From Brachynemurus nebulosus (lineage: Eukaryota > Arthropoda > Insecta > Neuroptera > Myrmeleontidae): a DNA stretch of 64,000 bases. The notes under the pieces are model-generated. The model had not been told where the DNA came from, did not search any database, and saw only the letters and a list, made by a program, of their open reading frames with translations. The DNA is taken from contig JAPWDM010000001.1 in assembly GCA_035578155.1 (NCBI GenBank), forward strand, positions 172,694,395-172,758,394. The letters run 5' to 3'. Below, piece by piece: positions 36,001 through 43,910 of the stretch; the first letter of the stretch is position 1; each line of letters starts with the position of its first letter. The position numbers were made by a program, and so were the translations under genes.

Positions 36001-39000
36001 ATTTACTGAGATACAGCCCTTAAATACTTAAAACCTTTTTTTAAAGCCTCGATCAGCCGAACACTCATGACCAGTTTTGAAACCAACAAAATGACAATTC
36101 GGTTGTAGACTTTCAATCACATTTCGCTTGTAAACATTCAATACCGAAGATGAAGGGGAAAATTCGACTACCGTGATGGGGCCCCGCTGCTCACGGCGTT
36201 TTTTAGTATTTATAAAATAGAAATTTTGGATTTTTTTGGAAAGAAAAAATATCTTTATAAAGGCCTTCCAGTTTACTATTTAAGGTCCTTTTTTAATTTT
36301 TAAAACTAAAACATAAAGGCAATTAGCGGATAAACATGGGCAGGAATGTCCTCGTACGAATTGTGTTGGCTTTTTTTCTGCTACCTGTTTTCGGCACAAA
36401 ATTGAAATTTACTGAGATACAGCCCTTAAATATTTAAAACCTTTTTTTAAAGCCTCGATCAGCCGAACACTCATCACCAGTTTTGAAACCAACAAAATGA
36501 CAATTCGGTTGTAGACTTTCAATCACATTTCGCTTGTAGACATTCAATACCGAAGATGAAGGGGAAAATTCGACTACCGTGATGGGGCCCCGCTGCTCAC
36601 GGCGTTTTTTTAAAATATAGTTTTTTTTATTAATTTATAACAAAGTTGAAAAGTTCAGAAACTGGGCCAGGGTCAATTACCGGGTCTTTTACCTTATAGG
36701 GAGGAAAATGTTTGATCTTCTCCCGCAAATTAAAGTTATTAAAATCGGAACGTAGGACTTCCAGTTATTTAGGTAGATTTTTTTATAAATCACATTACTT
36801 TGAATGTATGAAATTAAGGCAAGGGTCACATGGAATCGGGTAGGTGTACGTAAGAGAAATTGTTGGTGCGTTAACGTGCGTACTTGTCAGATCAAAATCA
36901 GAGCCGGACCTAGAGTTACTACGAGGGGGGGCAACTTTGCTGTAGGTGCCCTTCGCGCCAAAAATGTTAAATTGGCGCATCGATATTTTTAAACTTTTCT
37001 CTGCAAAAAGCAAGTGATGAGAAAAAAAAAAAAAAAAACGTCAACGCTTTGCATTTTTGCGCACAAGTTGGGTTTTTGGCGCCCCTAACACTGCAAAAAG
37101 CAAGTGACAAATAAAAAAACATCCGATTTCACCGTTTTCCCAGTGAACATAAGAAAATGTGAACAGTGAAAATGTGATGTAACAAGGAAATAACAAGTTA
37201 CGTAACTTTTTTGACTTATGGGTGACATAACAATTATATAAAATTAGAGTTTTATGTTATGTACCTAATTGTTACCTGTATGTTACGTAACAGTTACATG
37301 CCATTGTGACTGTAATAAAGTGTCACATTTGTGACTGCTATGTTACGTTTAGATGATGTATCAAGGTTGCTTTGATAAAACGTCACAGTGTGACTCTTAT
37401 GTTATGTCTTCGCAACCTAACAATGTTACTTTGATAAAACCTCACAGAACTGACTCTTATGTTATGTTGTTGTGACGTATCAACGTTACTTTAATGAAAT
37501 GTCACAACATGACTCTTTTGTTATGTCCTGATTACCTAACAATGTTACTTTGAACAAAACGTCACAACAGTACTCTAAATGTTGTTTTTGTGACGTATTA
37601 TTAACGTTGTTTTAATGAAATGTCACAATCATGACTCTTTTGTTATGTTTTTGTGACGTATCAATATTAATACAACATTTCACTTGTCACTTTTGTGAAA
37701 TGTTTTGTTACCATATTAATTTTAAATGTATCAATTCGTGAGGAATTATCCATTTAAAGATTCCTGCATTTTTTCAATCTACCCCCTGTTGGCGTCTGAT
37801 GTAATTAAATTTCATCCATCCATTTTTGTATAAGTTGATTTATGTTATTTGTTATATGGGTTATGGGGTTATATTATATAATATAACCCCATAATATATG
37901 ATATGACCCCATAATATATATAATATAACCCCATAACTCATATAACAAATAACATAAATCAACTTATACAAAAATGGATGGATGAAATGGATGAACGAAT
38001 CTTTTATTAATATTGATACGTCACAAAAACATAACAAGAGAGTCATGATTGCGACATTTCATTAAAACAACATTAATACGTCGTTAAAATAACGTTAATT
38101 TTGTTACATATTAATTTAAAAATGAAACTTTTATGAAAATTCTTGTAAGGCTTTATTTACTATTTTGTGATATATATTAACATATAACGATCAGAATAAA
38201 TAAGTGAGTTTGGTCTAGTGGTTAAGACTGCCGATAATTTAAGAGATGCTTCAGCTTGGATAATGGATCGAATCCTAGAACAGCCAACAAAAAAAAAATA
38301 ATAATAATAATTTAGGTGTATGTATATGTCAATAAGTTGGTAATATTTGTATGTAATGTTAATAAGAAACAAAAAAAAGGAATTTTGAATTTGCTTTTTG
38401 CAAAAGAAGGCGTAATTTTTATCTATAAGGTAACATCAAAGTTATATTTTCCTAAAACGTAACAAGAACATTACAATGTTACGTCACATTGTTACGTTTA
38501 TGAGTGGGAAATTGTAAGTTACATGTGAGTCACATGTGACTCACATGTTATGTAACATGTGACTTTCAGTTCTGTCACTGTGACAGAAAATTTACAGAAA
38601 AATGTTCACTGGGTTGGCGCCTCTAAGAGCTTGCAGGGGGCACGTGGTTGCCCGTTGGCCCCCCTAGATCCGGCCCTGATCAAAATAAGTAATGCAAATA
38701 ATTAAAAACGATCAAATTAGAAACGAAAATATTCTAAAAATTCATTCTCTTTTTAGTACGGATTGGAATCCACTCTCTCGACATACAATCTGGTCGCTAA
38801 TTATTGGTGGATTTGTATATTGGTTACAAGCAAATGCTGTGAACCAAATTATGCTTCAACGATATCTATCGTTGCCAAATATGAAAAGCGTTAGAAGGTA
38901 ACTTCCAGGAGAAATTTTTCATTTTAGGCATCATTTCTTTGTTACAAATAATACGGTTCATTATATTTTAGAGCTATATGCCTGTATATAATAGGAATAT

Positions 39001-41258
39001 TAGTAATACTTGCGCTTTCCTCGTATAGTGGAATGTTAATATATGCTACTTATCATAACTGTGATCCGCTCTCCACAAAGGTATGTGTCGTAAAATAATA
39101 TAGAACTTGACACACAAACACGAATCTGTATACGAACTGCCCGGATGATTATAAAATTTTATTTTACTAGTTGACCCATACCTAAATTCAACTAGTTATT
39201 GGTTTTGGACAAAAAAATTAATACGTTTCGATCAATTTATCATATTTTCCTTTTATGTTAATTATACAATATAATTACTTTATGATTATATAAATCTCCG
39301 GGCCGCTCGTCTGAGTCTTTACGTTGATGACTTCGGTCCTTAATTCCTGTCATCGAACTTTTTTTATACTAGATAATTTTTTTTTAGTTAGCTAAAGCCA
39401 AAGATCAACTACTACCTCTTCTCGTAATGGATATTCTTGGAGATATTCCTGGCCTTCCTGGTTTGTTTTTAGCTGGCGTATTTAGCGCTGCTTTAAGTTC
39501 ATTGTCAACTGGATTAAATTCAATGGCAGCCGTGGTGCTTGAAGATTTTTGTACACCATTTTTCGGAAAATTGAGTCAATCGAAAACGGATATTTTAATG
39601 AAAACTGTTGTCGTTGTGATTGGTAGTATTTGTGTTGGCTTAGCATTTCTTGTAGAAAAACTTGGCACAGTTTTACAGGTAATATAAAAGATATGCTCGG
39701 GTAAGAATAGCGAACTGGCTTTAAAAGCAATGATTTTCAAACATTTGTATCTCGTAAACTATATTAGATATGCAAATGAGTTAAAAATCATCGAGTAGGT
39801 TTAAGTTAGTAGTTAGTACTGTAATATATATATATTCCTTCCAAATTTTTCTGACTGGGAATAATTACAGAAAATTCAAGGAAAATAAAAGACTGACACA
39901 TTTCTAATGATCCCTCAGATATTGTACGAGTATATTAAGCCTTATTTAAATTGTGTAAGTTTCGTCAAAGGTAAAGACGTGGAGCACGTCAAAGAAGAGA
40001 AACCTTGATGGTAGTCATTGTCGGAAAGCAGAATTTCGCCATTCGATCGTGTTTCTAGACTATATACGGATCATGAATTCAGATATACAATATATGTTTA
40101 AGGTTGTTTAAGATAAATATCGAAACTTGGTTCTGTTTAATGGCTTTTAGTTCATTTCAATATCGTAAGAGTTTACGAGATATAGAAGTTTGAAAAATCA
40201 TTGCCTGAAGACTTATTACCATAAAATAACATTTGGGCTATCTAAGATATCAGGCTGAAACTTGCATATAAGGTTTATCATGAGTTACCCCTACAATAGT
40301 TAAAATTCATTGGAAAATCAAATTTCTGGGGACCAGTTCGCCATTCTTATTCGGGGATATCCTTTATTGATTCAATTTATTATGTGCGATTTTGAAGATC
40401 TTATTTTCAGTTCTGTTTCATTTAAGTTGTCAATGAGTCTTGGTTCAATAACAAATGGTCCAACGTTAGCAATCTTTACGATGGGGTTACTTTTGCCATG
40501 GATTGATGCGAAGGTAAACATTTTGTACTTATTATTAAGTATATATTTCAAAATAATTTTATTTTTATTTTACCTATTTTACTGTTAGGGAGCATTTATA
40601 GGTGGTCTTTCTGGTTTAGCTTTTATGGCTTGGCTCTGCCTGAATGCACAGGCAGCTATTGCAACAGGTTCGATAAAATTCCCGGAGAAACCGGTGACCA
40701 CAGAAGGTTGCCACTATAATTTTTTAATAGAGCAGCCACCTGTCATGAGTTTAACATTGGGTGATATTTTCAGTAACACCACGGATACAAAGCCGAATGA
40801 ACCAGAGTATGTTATCAAAAAAGTATTTCATAAGGTTTTCATCGAAGACGAGTATCTTTCATCAGTACCTTTATAATTTTCAGGGAAATTTTTCTGTTAT
40901 TTCGAACGTCGTATTTGTGGTACACATTTTTGGGCACAACAATATCGATTATTGTTGCTGCCATTGTAAATCTATGTACAAAATGGAACGATCCAAGAGA
41001 CGTTGATATTAGTTTGTTATCACCAGTGATACGAAAATTTATTAAGCCCAGGAAATTTCCATACGAACCAGAAAATCCAGATGATATAATTGATGCATAC
41101 GCACCGGTAATTTTTTTTAAGTTTTTTTACACTAAATAAAAAACTAAAGTTAACGTTTTTGTTTTTTACTTTTTCAGAGTAAATATAATAAAGTACAAGA
41201 AGAAATTCATCGATTAAGAGAAATTAAAGTAGCTTCGACGACTACACCTCAGTTATAG
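22769..41258 (+). CDS. Sodium-coupled solute transporter, SLC5 family (SMCT/SMVT-like), 13 exons
   Basis: Exons 22769-22980, 23521-23680, 25221-25286, 27167-27218, 27304-27371, 30031-30185, 38757-38897, 38972-39080, 39388-39678, 40427-40513, 40589-40806, 40884-41106 and 41178-41258 total 1,863 bp and encode 620 aa with all phases consistent. SLC5 proteins use the sodium gradient to import monocarboxylates, biotin/pantothenate, iodide or sugars across the plasma membrane through about 13 helices. Visible signatures are SWGDYLVFVLLL, YLVGGRNM, SFISGVSLLGTPTEIY, IVIYVPALAFNQVTGIN, GGLRAVVWTDVIQ, PGLFLAGVFSAALSSLSTGL followed by NSMAAVVLEDF (the sodium:solute symporter signature), ITNGPTLAIFTMG, and a tail with KWNDPRDVDISLLSP. 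Wording and length match the SLC5A5/A6/A8/A12 branch, which insects have in many copies; substrate unknown. Intron 6 (8.6 kb) is swollen by transposons. Confidence 0.95.
23521..23680 (+). CDS. SLC5 exon 2 (aa 71-124)
   Basis: Acceptor ATTTACAG, donor GTAAAA. Encodes SFISGVSLLGTPTEIYIYG, the unwound helix around the sodium site, and the next helix to STYE. Ends in phase 0. Confidence 0.93.
23681..24906. other. SLC5 intron 2, distal part
   Basis: A/T-rich intron sequence with no bounded repeat recognised. The minus-strand frame at 24180-24365 has no features. Confidence 0.4.
24920..25122 (+). mobile_element. tRNA-derived SINE
   Basis: The head has an RNA polymerase III A box (TGGTCTAGAGG, about 24940) and B box (GAGTTCGAAACC, about 24974), spaced as in a tRNA. 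A unique body and an A-rich tail follow. Direct repeats AAGGATTAGATCA (24907-24919) and AAGGATTAGGTCA (25123-25135) are a 13-bp target duplication with one mismatch, so LINE-type retroposition is likely. It lies in SLC5 intron 2, sense strand. Confidence 0.88.
25221..25286 (+). CDS. SLC5 exon 3 (aa 125-146)
   Basis: A 66-bp exon, acceptor TATTTCAG, donor GTAAGT. Encodes YLERRFDKKLRLLGS and the start of a helix; the YEYLE(R/L)RF wording is typical for SLC5. Confidence 0.92.
25331..26635. mobile_element. pogo/Tigger-like MITE carrying a nested hAT
   Basis: The ends CAGTCGACTCTCGTTAATTC and GAATTAACGAGAGTCGGCTG are inverse with TA on both sides. Without the insert at 25572-26480 it is about 390 bp and matches 50436-50821 throughout. 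Confidence 0.88.
25572..26480. mobile_element. hAT-type element made of ATCGATTATT repeats, nested
   Basis: The duplication ATTGTAAG is exact at 25564-25571 and 26481-26488. The ends are TGGTGATGGGAATAATCGAA and TTCGATTATGCCCATCACTA. Both flanks inside hold dozens of AATCGATTATTTT or ATTCGATTATT units, so the element could fold on itself. No transposase. Confidence 0.88.
27167..27218 (+). CDS. SLC5 exon 4 (aa 147-163)
   Basis: A 52-bp exon, acceptor TTTTGTAG, donor GTAATG. Encodes MNWLPIVIYVPALAFNQ; one base joins the next exon to make Val. Confidence 0.9.
27304..27371 (+). CDS. SLC5 exon 5 (aa 164-186)
   Basis: Only 85 bp of intron precede it. Acceptor ATTACAG, donor GTGAGT. Encodes VTGINIHIITPIVCIVCIFY. 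Confidence 0.92.
27566..27811. mobile_element. Decayed hAT-like MITE
   Basis: The ends GCTGGATTTACACTAG and GGCTAAATCGGGTCCTGCT are loosely inverse, and the flanks ACGACCCA and ACAACCCC agree at 6 of 8. GGGGCGGCATTTTTCAC inside resembles the element at 19941. An old insertion in SLC5 intron 5. Confidence 0.4.
28078..29234. mobile_element. TA-flanked MITE, TAAAAGCCCC family (long copy)
   Basis: GGGTAAAAGCCCCGA..GTGGAACAC at the left and CCACAAACGGGGCTTTTACCC at the right, with TA on both sides (28076-28077 and 29235-29236). At 1,157 bp it is the longest of three copies and shares internal blocks with 6651 and 20639. No ORF beyond chance (28304-28543 minus). Confidence 0.82.
29525..30014. mobile_element. 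Dispersed repeat (copy 2) ending at the SLC5 exon 6 acceptor
   Basis: It begins with a strong inverted repeat, TTGTCGATTGCC (about 29550) against GGCAATCGACAA (about 29617), then shares with copy 1 (15400-16098) the AATCAAGAGGCGGCTTTG, CCGCACGCAAAAAAG and GCCAAGTTAGTACTTC blocks and the GCATGAGTAATAAAAA end. The class is unknown. Confidence 0.7.
30031..30185 (+). CDS. SLC5 exon 6 (aa 187-237)
   Basis: Acceptor GATTCTAG, donor GTATGT. Encodes GGLRAVVWTDVIQSAVMYGS, the most conserved SLC5 block, then FQVVWNRNLASGRIELP. The preceding intron ends with the border of a dispersed repeat about 16 bp before the AG. Confidence 0.94.
30186..31154. repeat. SLC5 intron 6: left part of an outer repeat with CAGTTTCTGACC words
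   Basis: CTAGTTTCTGACC or close variants recur at 30398, 30589, 30621 and 30640. AAGGTAACGGGCC at about 30385 is inverted at about 36680 (CCGGGTC, TTTTACCTTA), with CAGAAACTGGGCC nearby. The Helentron-like array may thus have landed in an older transposon spanning about 30385-36698. Confidence 0.45.
31155..32851 (+). mobile_element. Full-length Helentron/HINE-like element
   Basis: The 5' sub-terminal repeat TAGTCGAATTTTC (31155-31167) is inverted as GAAAATTCGACTA (32811-32823) near the 3' end. Then follow a hairpin CCGTGA..TCACGG (32824-32849, inner GGGGCCCC), CG and a T run. The middle has an (AT)n block and a ~160-bp tandem repeat marked by CTAGAGGGCTGAAATTT at 31675, 31836, 31999 and 32156. 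This is the layout known for DINE-1/HINE non-autonomous Helentrons. No target duplication is seen, as expected for rolling-circle elements. Confidence 0.75.
31284..31351. repeat. (AT)n tract in first HINE-like unit
   Basis: Pure AT dinucleotide repeat. The matching tracts in the next two units are at 32991-33060 and 34288-34313, so length varies while flanks are nearly identical. Confidence 0.95.
32864..34160 (+). mobile_element. HINE-like unit 2, lacking its 3' third
   Basis: It starts with TAGTCGAATTTTC and is almost identical to unit 1 through the (AT)n tract and four 160-bp repeats, but stops at TAGGAATTTTGG and passes straight into unit 3. The 3' sub-terminal repeat and hairpin are absent. 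Confidence 0.78.
34161..35790 (+). mobile_element. HINE-like unit 3, truncated before its 3' hairpin
   Basis: It starts TAGTCGAATTTTC, with a short (AT)n tract and diverged bases (such as a GGGGGTCGTGG change). It continues into the 3' module (GGCCTTCCAG relative, CTCGTACGAATTGTGTTGG) but ends at ATACCGAAGAA, followed by a T/A-rich slip region at 35785-35832. Confidence 0.75.
35833..36205 (+). mobile_element. HINE-like 3' module, copy a
   Basis: 3' module alone: AAAGGCCTTCCAGTTTAC to GAAAATTCGACTA (36158-36170), hairpin CCGTGA..TCACGG (36171-36196) and CGTTTTTT. It joins head-to-tail to the next module. Confidence 0.78.
36206..36607 (+). mobile_element. HINE-like 3' module, copy b
   Basis: A second 3' module, nearly identical to the end of unit 1, with GAAAATTCGACTA at 36564-36576 and hairpin 36577-36602. 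It closes the array. Confidence 0.78.
37200..37690. repeat. ~60-bp tandem repeat rich in GTTATGT and GTCACA
   Basis: About six to eight diverged units of GTTACTTTGATAAAACGTCA, CA..TGACTCTTATGTTATGT and GTGACGTATCAA lie in a row. Part of the array is repeated inverted at 37995-38085. Confidence 0.7.
37812..37985. repeat. Long palindrome (~70-bp arms)
   Basis: CATCCATTTTTGTATAAGTT then GATTTATGTTATTTGTTATA, then GGGTTATGGGGTTATATTA at the left, is met by its inverse ending ACTTATACAAAAATGGATG at about 37980. TATAACCCCATAA recurs at the centre. Confidence 0.8.
38203..38290 (+). mobile_element. tRNA-like SINE head
   Basis: The A box TGGTCTAGTGG (about 38212) and B box GGATCGAATCC (about 38267) match the pol III consensus, followed by an A-rich/AAT tail to about 38322. 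The acceptor stem does not pair well and no CCA is present, so a SINE or tRNA pseudogene is more likely than a working tRNA. It lies inside the 36899-38678 hAT. Confidence 0.55.
38757..38897 (+). CDS. SLC5 exon 7 (aa 238-284)
   Basis: Acceptor CTTTTTAG, donor GTAACT. Encodes DTDWNPLSRHTIWSLIIGG and NAVNQIMLQRYLSLPNMKSV, the conserved loop and helix after exon 6. The phase closes across the 8.6-kb intron. Confidence 0.94.
38972..39080 (+). CDS. SLC5 exon 8 (aa 285-321)
   Basis: Acceptor TATTTTAG, donor GTATGT. Encodes AICLYIIGILVILALSSYSG and the YHNCDPLSTK loop. Confidence 0.94.
39388..39678 (+). CDS. SLC5 exon 9 (aa 322-418)
   Basis: 97 codons, acceptor TTTTTTAG, donor GTAATA. Holds DQLLPLLVMDILGDIPGLPG and FSAALSSLSTGLNSMAAVVL, the sodium-binding helix region and family signature. 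Confidence 0.95.
40427..40513 (+). CDS. SLC5 exon 10 (aa 419-447)
   Basis: The true acceptor is the AG at 40425-40426 after TTCTGTTTCATTTA. The earlier CAG at 40418-40420 would bring an in-frame TAA. Encodes LSMSLGSITNGPTLAIFTMG to WIDAK; donor GTAAAC. Confidence 0.92.
40589..40806 (+). CDS. SLC5 exon 11 (aa 448-519)
   Basis: Acceptor CTGTTAG, donor GTATGT. Encodes GAFIGGLSGLAFMAWLCLNA and a Cys-containing extracellular loop with a possible N-glycosylation site (NTT). Confidence 0.93.
40884..41106 (+). CDS. SLC5 exon 12 (aa 520-594)
   Basis: Acceptor ATTTTCAG, donor GTAATT. Encodes the last helix (YTFLGTTISIIVAAIVNLCT) and the cytoplasmic KWNDPRDVDISLLSPVIRKF segment common to insect and vertebrate members. 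Confidence 0.94.
41178..41258 (+). CDS. SLC5 exon 13 (C-terminus)
   Basis: Acceptor TTTTTCAG; 26 codons then TAG. Encodes a charged tail, VQEEIHRLREIK, ending TTTPQL. Tails of this kind can bind PDZ domains, but TPQL is not a strong match. Confidence 0.85.
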   Translation, partial: SKYNKVQEEIHRLREIKVASTTTPQL

Positions 41259-41519
41259 TGTAAATTTTTAAGAGTAAATTTGTTTTATTATAGTATAATC
41301 ACGGATTTAGCCATTAAGGAGGGGGTAAGGTTAATTCGTACAAAAAAGGCATGTTTTGTTATTTTTTGTGACGACACAGGTAAAATCTCTTTATTAAAAC
41401 CAATGGTACATTAAAGTATGACATTTGAAGAATATTGTATAAAATTTTCACGAAGAAATATTAAAAAATACAGTAACGGCAGCAATTATTCGGACATGTC
41501 TCGGAAAAAAGTAGAATTG
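41259..41519. other. SLC5 3' UTR region
   Basis: Downstream of the TAG. No perfect AATAAA lies close to the stop; TTATTAAAAC near 41392 is a possible weak signal. The true transcript end is not visible. Confidence 0.3.
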
Positions 41520-41832
41520 CGGTGCCCCTCATAACTTCGTGCTGGATTATCCGAAATAAAAAAATGAAAGTTCATTCGTTAGATAATAGTTTTCCTCAGG
41601 TAACGCTGGGAGAGTTTTTCGAAATTTCAATTTTTCACTTTTTTGGAACACTTAGAAAGAAAAAACACGATTTTTTGCGAAAAAAATCGGCTAATTTGTT
41701 ATTGTAAAATAAAAATTATTAACAAATTTGAAAAAAAAACTCTCCAGAGTTACCTCGTAAATTATGTACGGAAATAGTGTTCAAAATTTCAAAAGGATCG
41801 GTACCGTAGTTTTGAAGTTATGAGGGGCACCG
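41520..41832. mobile_element. Foldback MITE downstream of SLC5
   Basis: CGGTGCCCCTCATAACTTC at the left is inverted as GAAGTTATGAGGGGCACCG at the right. Inner arms also pair (CAGGTAACGCTGGGAGAGTT against AACTCTCCAGAGTTACCT). No ORF. Confidence 0.72.
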
Positions 41833-43254
41833 ACTTTGAAAACGTGAGTTGTGGGGAAGACGCTTTAAAGTTTTGAACACTATTCTTGTATAAAACTGAT
41901 ATAGAATACTTACTGCTAAACTAAATTTTGTACTCTACACTGACAAAATATACAGTACAGGTATAAACACATTTGTACTTACATTGAAATTTCTATAATA
42001 GAACTGAGAGAGAGATATATATAGAGAGAGCGAAACAATTGTCAGGTAACAACAAAAATACTTATAAAATCATCAATTTTGCTCCAATCAACTTGAAAAT
42101 TTGAGACAATATTCTTGAGATGTTATGCATTCAGTTAAAAAAATAAAAAAAAGCAAAAAAAATTATTTTAATACCTTATTGGCTTATCCCGCCCTTAAAA
42201 TCATTACCTTCATGAATTAATGTGAATTATAGATACACTTCTCAATAAATTTTTTGAACAAAGATCATATAACACGTCTAAAACAGTATTCACCAACCAT
42301 TAAGCAAACAATGATCTGCGTTTTAACATAATATATTTACAGGGTTAACAACATCCTCGTCGATTAATTATTAATGTTGTGCTTCTAATTTAGTTTCATA
42401 TGTTTAATTGTTAATTGTTGAATTTGTTTGAATTTCAAAAATAATTTTGAAAATATTTTTACAGTTATAATTTTATTAATAAAATTAATTAAATTACATA
42501 AAGATTCGACTCATCTTTTAAAAAGAAACTTTTTCTATAACTCAATAGATAGAAAGTGAATTTTTTAAAATTTTGTAAAAATCGTATTACATTTTTGATG
42601 TTTTATAATACAGAATGTATTTGTAAATCTATGGAAGGAGACCAGCTGCCCAGCTGGTATTCATAAGTATGAAGCTCAGCCTGGGTCTTAAAAATGAAAA
42701 ATGGTAAAAGGAACCTTAATTTCATTTTACGAGCCCTTTCTAACGATATCTTACTCAATGTATGGTAAGTGAAAAAAAGATTTCCATCCCCACTTTCCAA
42801 TGCAGGAGTACCTCAAGGAATTAAGAAAAAACTTTTTTGCTGCGAATTAATTGGTATCTCTACCTGTAATATGCAGAGGCGTAACTACAAATTTTGCGTC
42901 CTGGAGCTATTTTCACTCAAGTGCTCCTTCTTTAAAAGTGAATTTTCCCCAAAAATGTAATGTAAAAACGAACAAGAAAAAACCTTACTTTTGTCCTTTC
43001 GTACTAGGGCTAAAAAAACTTCTTAACAAAAAATTGCTTCCCTCCTTGCACTTATACTTTTCTCTCTTGCACCCTTCTTTGTCATGCGTCCTGCGAACAG
43101 ACAGACATATGAATTTGATGAAACTATAATAGTAAAGTTTTTCCTAAAAAGTATAAGGTCGGATATCATTTGTTGTTTATTAACAGAGAAGATGTTGCAT
43201 TAGAAAGAGACAAATCTTGATATAGGCAACCATAACAACAAGCCTAACCTGAAT
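41833..43254. other. Intergenic DNA
   Basis: A/T-rich. GAGAGAGAGATATATATAGAGAGAG near 42006-42031 is a mixed microsatellite. A CAGAGGCGTAACTAC word at 42872 may be a lone hAT end. Frames here look accidental. Confidence 0.35.
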
Positions 43255-43258
43255 TTAA

Positions 43259-43694
43259 CTCTTTGCACTCAAGCAAAAAAACTGCAAAAAAAAGTGAGTT
43301 GTAAATAGGCTGGTAAGACATGTAGCACATGACAACGACCGACGTTCGTTTTTTGACGGATTCTTTTGACGTTCTAACCTTGTTTCCCCAAAGTTGAATA
43401 CTAAATGCGCTAAATACGTCCTCAATGCTGTTTTTATTAGTTTTTAATTTTAAAAAGATAATTAAACGTGATTTTGTATTATTTTATTTACAATTTTTCT
43501 AATAAATTAATGTGTTTGCAGTTATTAAATAAAATATTCATGTAATGTGAAGTATGAGCAGTCATTACAGTTCAACATTCAGTGTGTCATGTGGTACATG
43601 TCTTATGATCCAACAGACAAAACACCTTTAAATATGGTAGAGTTAATGGACAAACCACCTTGTCATGTTGTACATGTCTTATAAGCGCAAAGGG
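43259..43694. mobile_element. piggyBac-type MITE
   Basis: TTAA flanks both ends (43255-43258 and 43695-43698). The ends CTCTTTGCACTCAAGC and TAAGCGCAAAGGG are inverse. Precise TTAA targeting and CCCTTTGC-like ends are known for piggyBac. The inside has three copies of GT.GTACATGTCTTA in both orientations. Confidence 0.72.
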
Positions 43695-43716
43695 TTAATT
43701 TCCTACTACTTTATAC

Positions 43717-43910
43717 ACAGTGAAAAAATTTGTGTTAAAATTAACACATTTCACATGTCCAGAACGGTCCACTCAATTTTTTGTGTTATTTTAACACAAA
43801 GCATATTATGTGTCAAATCTTTACACAAGATTTGTGTCAATGATTTAACACACAAAAGGACATACATTTTGTGTTAATTTTACACAATTGCTTAGTTATA
43901 ATTTTATCAC
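43717..43910. repeat. Cluster of GTGTTAAAATTAACAC palindromes
   Basis: TTGTGTTAAAATTAACACA, TTTTGTGTTATTTTAACACA and TTGTGTTAATTTTACACA lie within 200 bp, beginning CACAGTGAAAAAATTTGTGT. Probably a small foldback transposon; the exact ends are not fixed. Confidence 0.5.

Larger units (their letters stand above)
36899..38678. mobile_element. hAT-type element (CAGAGCCGGACCTAG), 1.8 kb
   Basis: The duplication ATCAAAAT is exact at 36891-36898 and 38679-38686. The ends CAGAGCCGGACCTAG and CTAGATCCGGCCCTG are inverse with two mismatches. The inside is a tandem ~60-bp TGACGTATCAA/GTTATG repeat, a large interrupted palindrome and a tRNA-like block. No transposase. It sits in SLC5 intron 6 within a copy of the GGGTCACATTGG MITE. 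Confidence 0.9.

Noticed and set aside
38203..38290. A working tRNA gene
   Set aside because: The internal promoter boxes fit, but the acceptor stem does not pair and an A-rich tail follows, so a SINE head or pseudogene is preferred.
40421..40588. Use of the CAG at 40418-40420 as the SLC5 exon 10 acceptor
   Set aside because: It brings an in-frame TAA after four codons; the AG at 40425-40426 restores the family reading LSMSLGSITNGPTLA.
42872..43100. hAT MITE starting CAGAGGCGTAACTAC
   Set aside because: Only one end resembles a hAT terminus; no inverse end or target duplication found.
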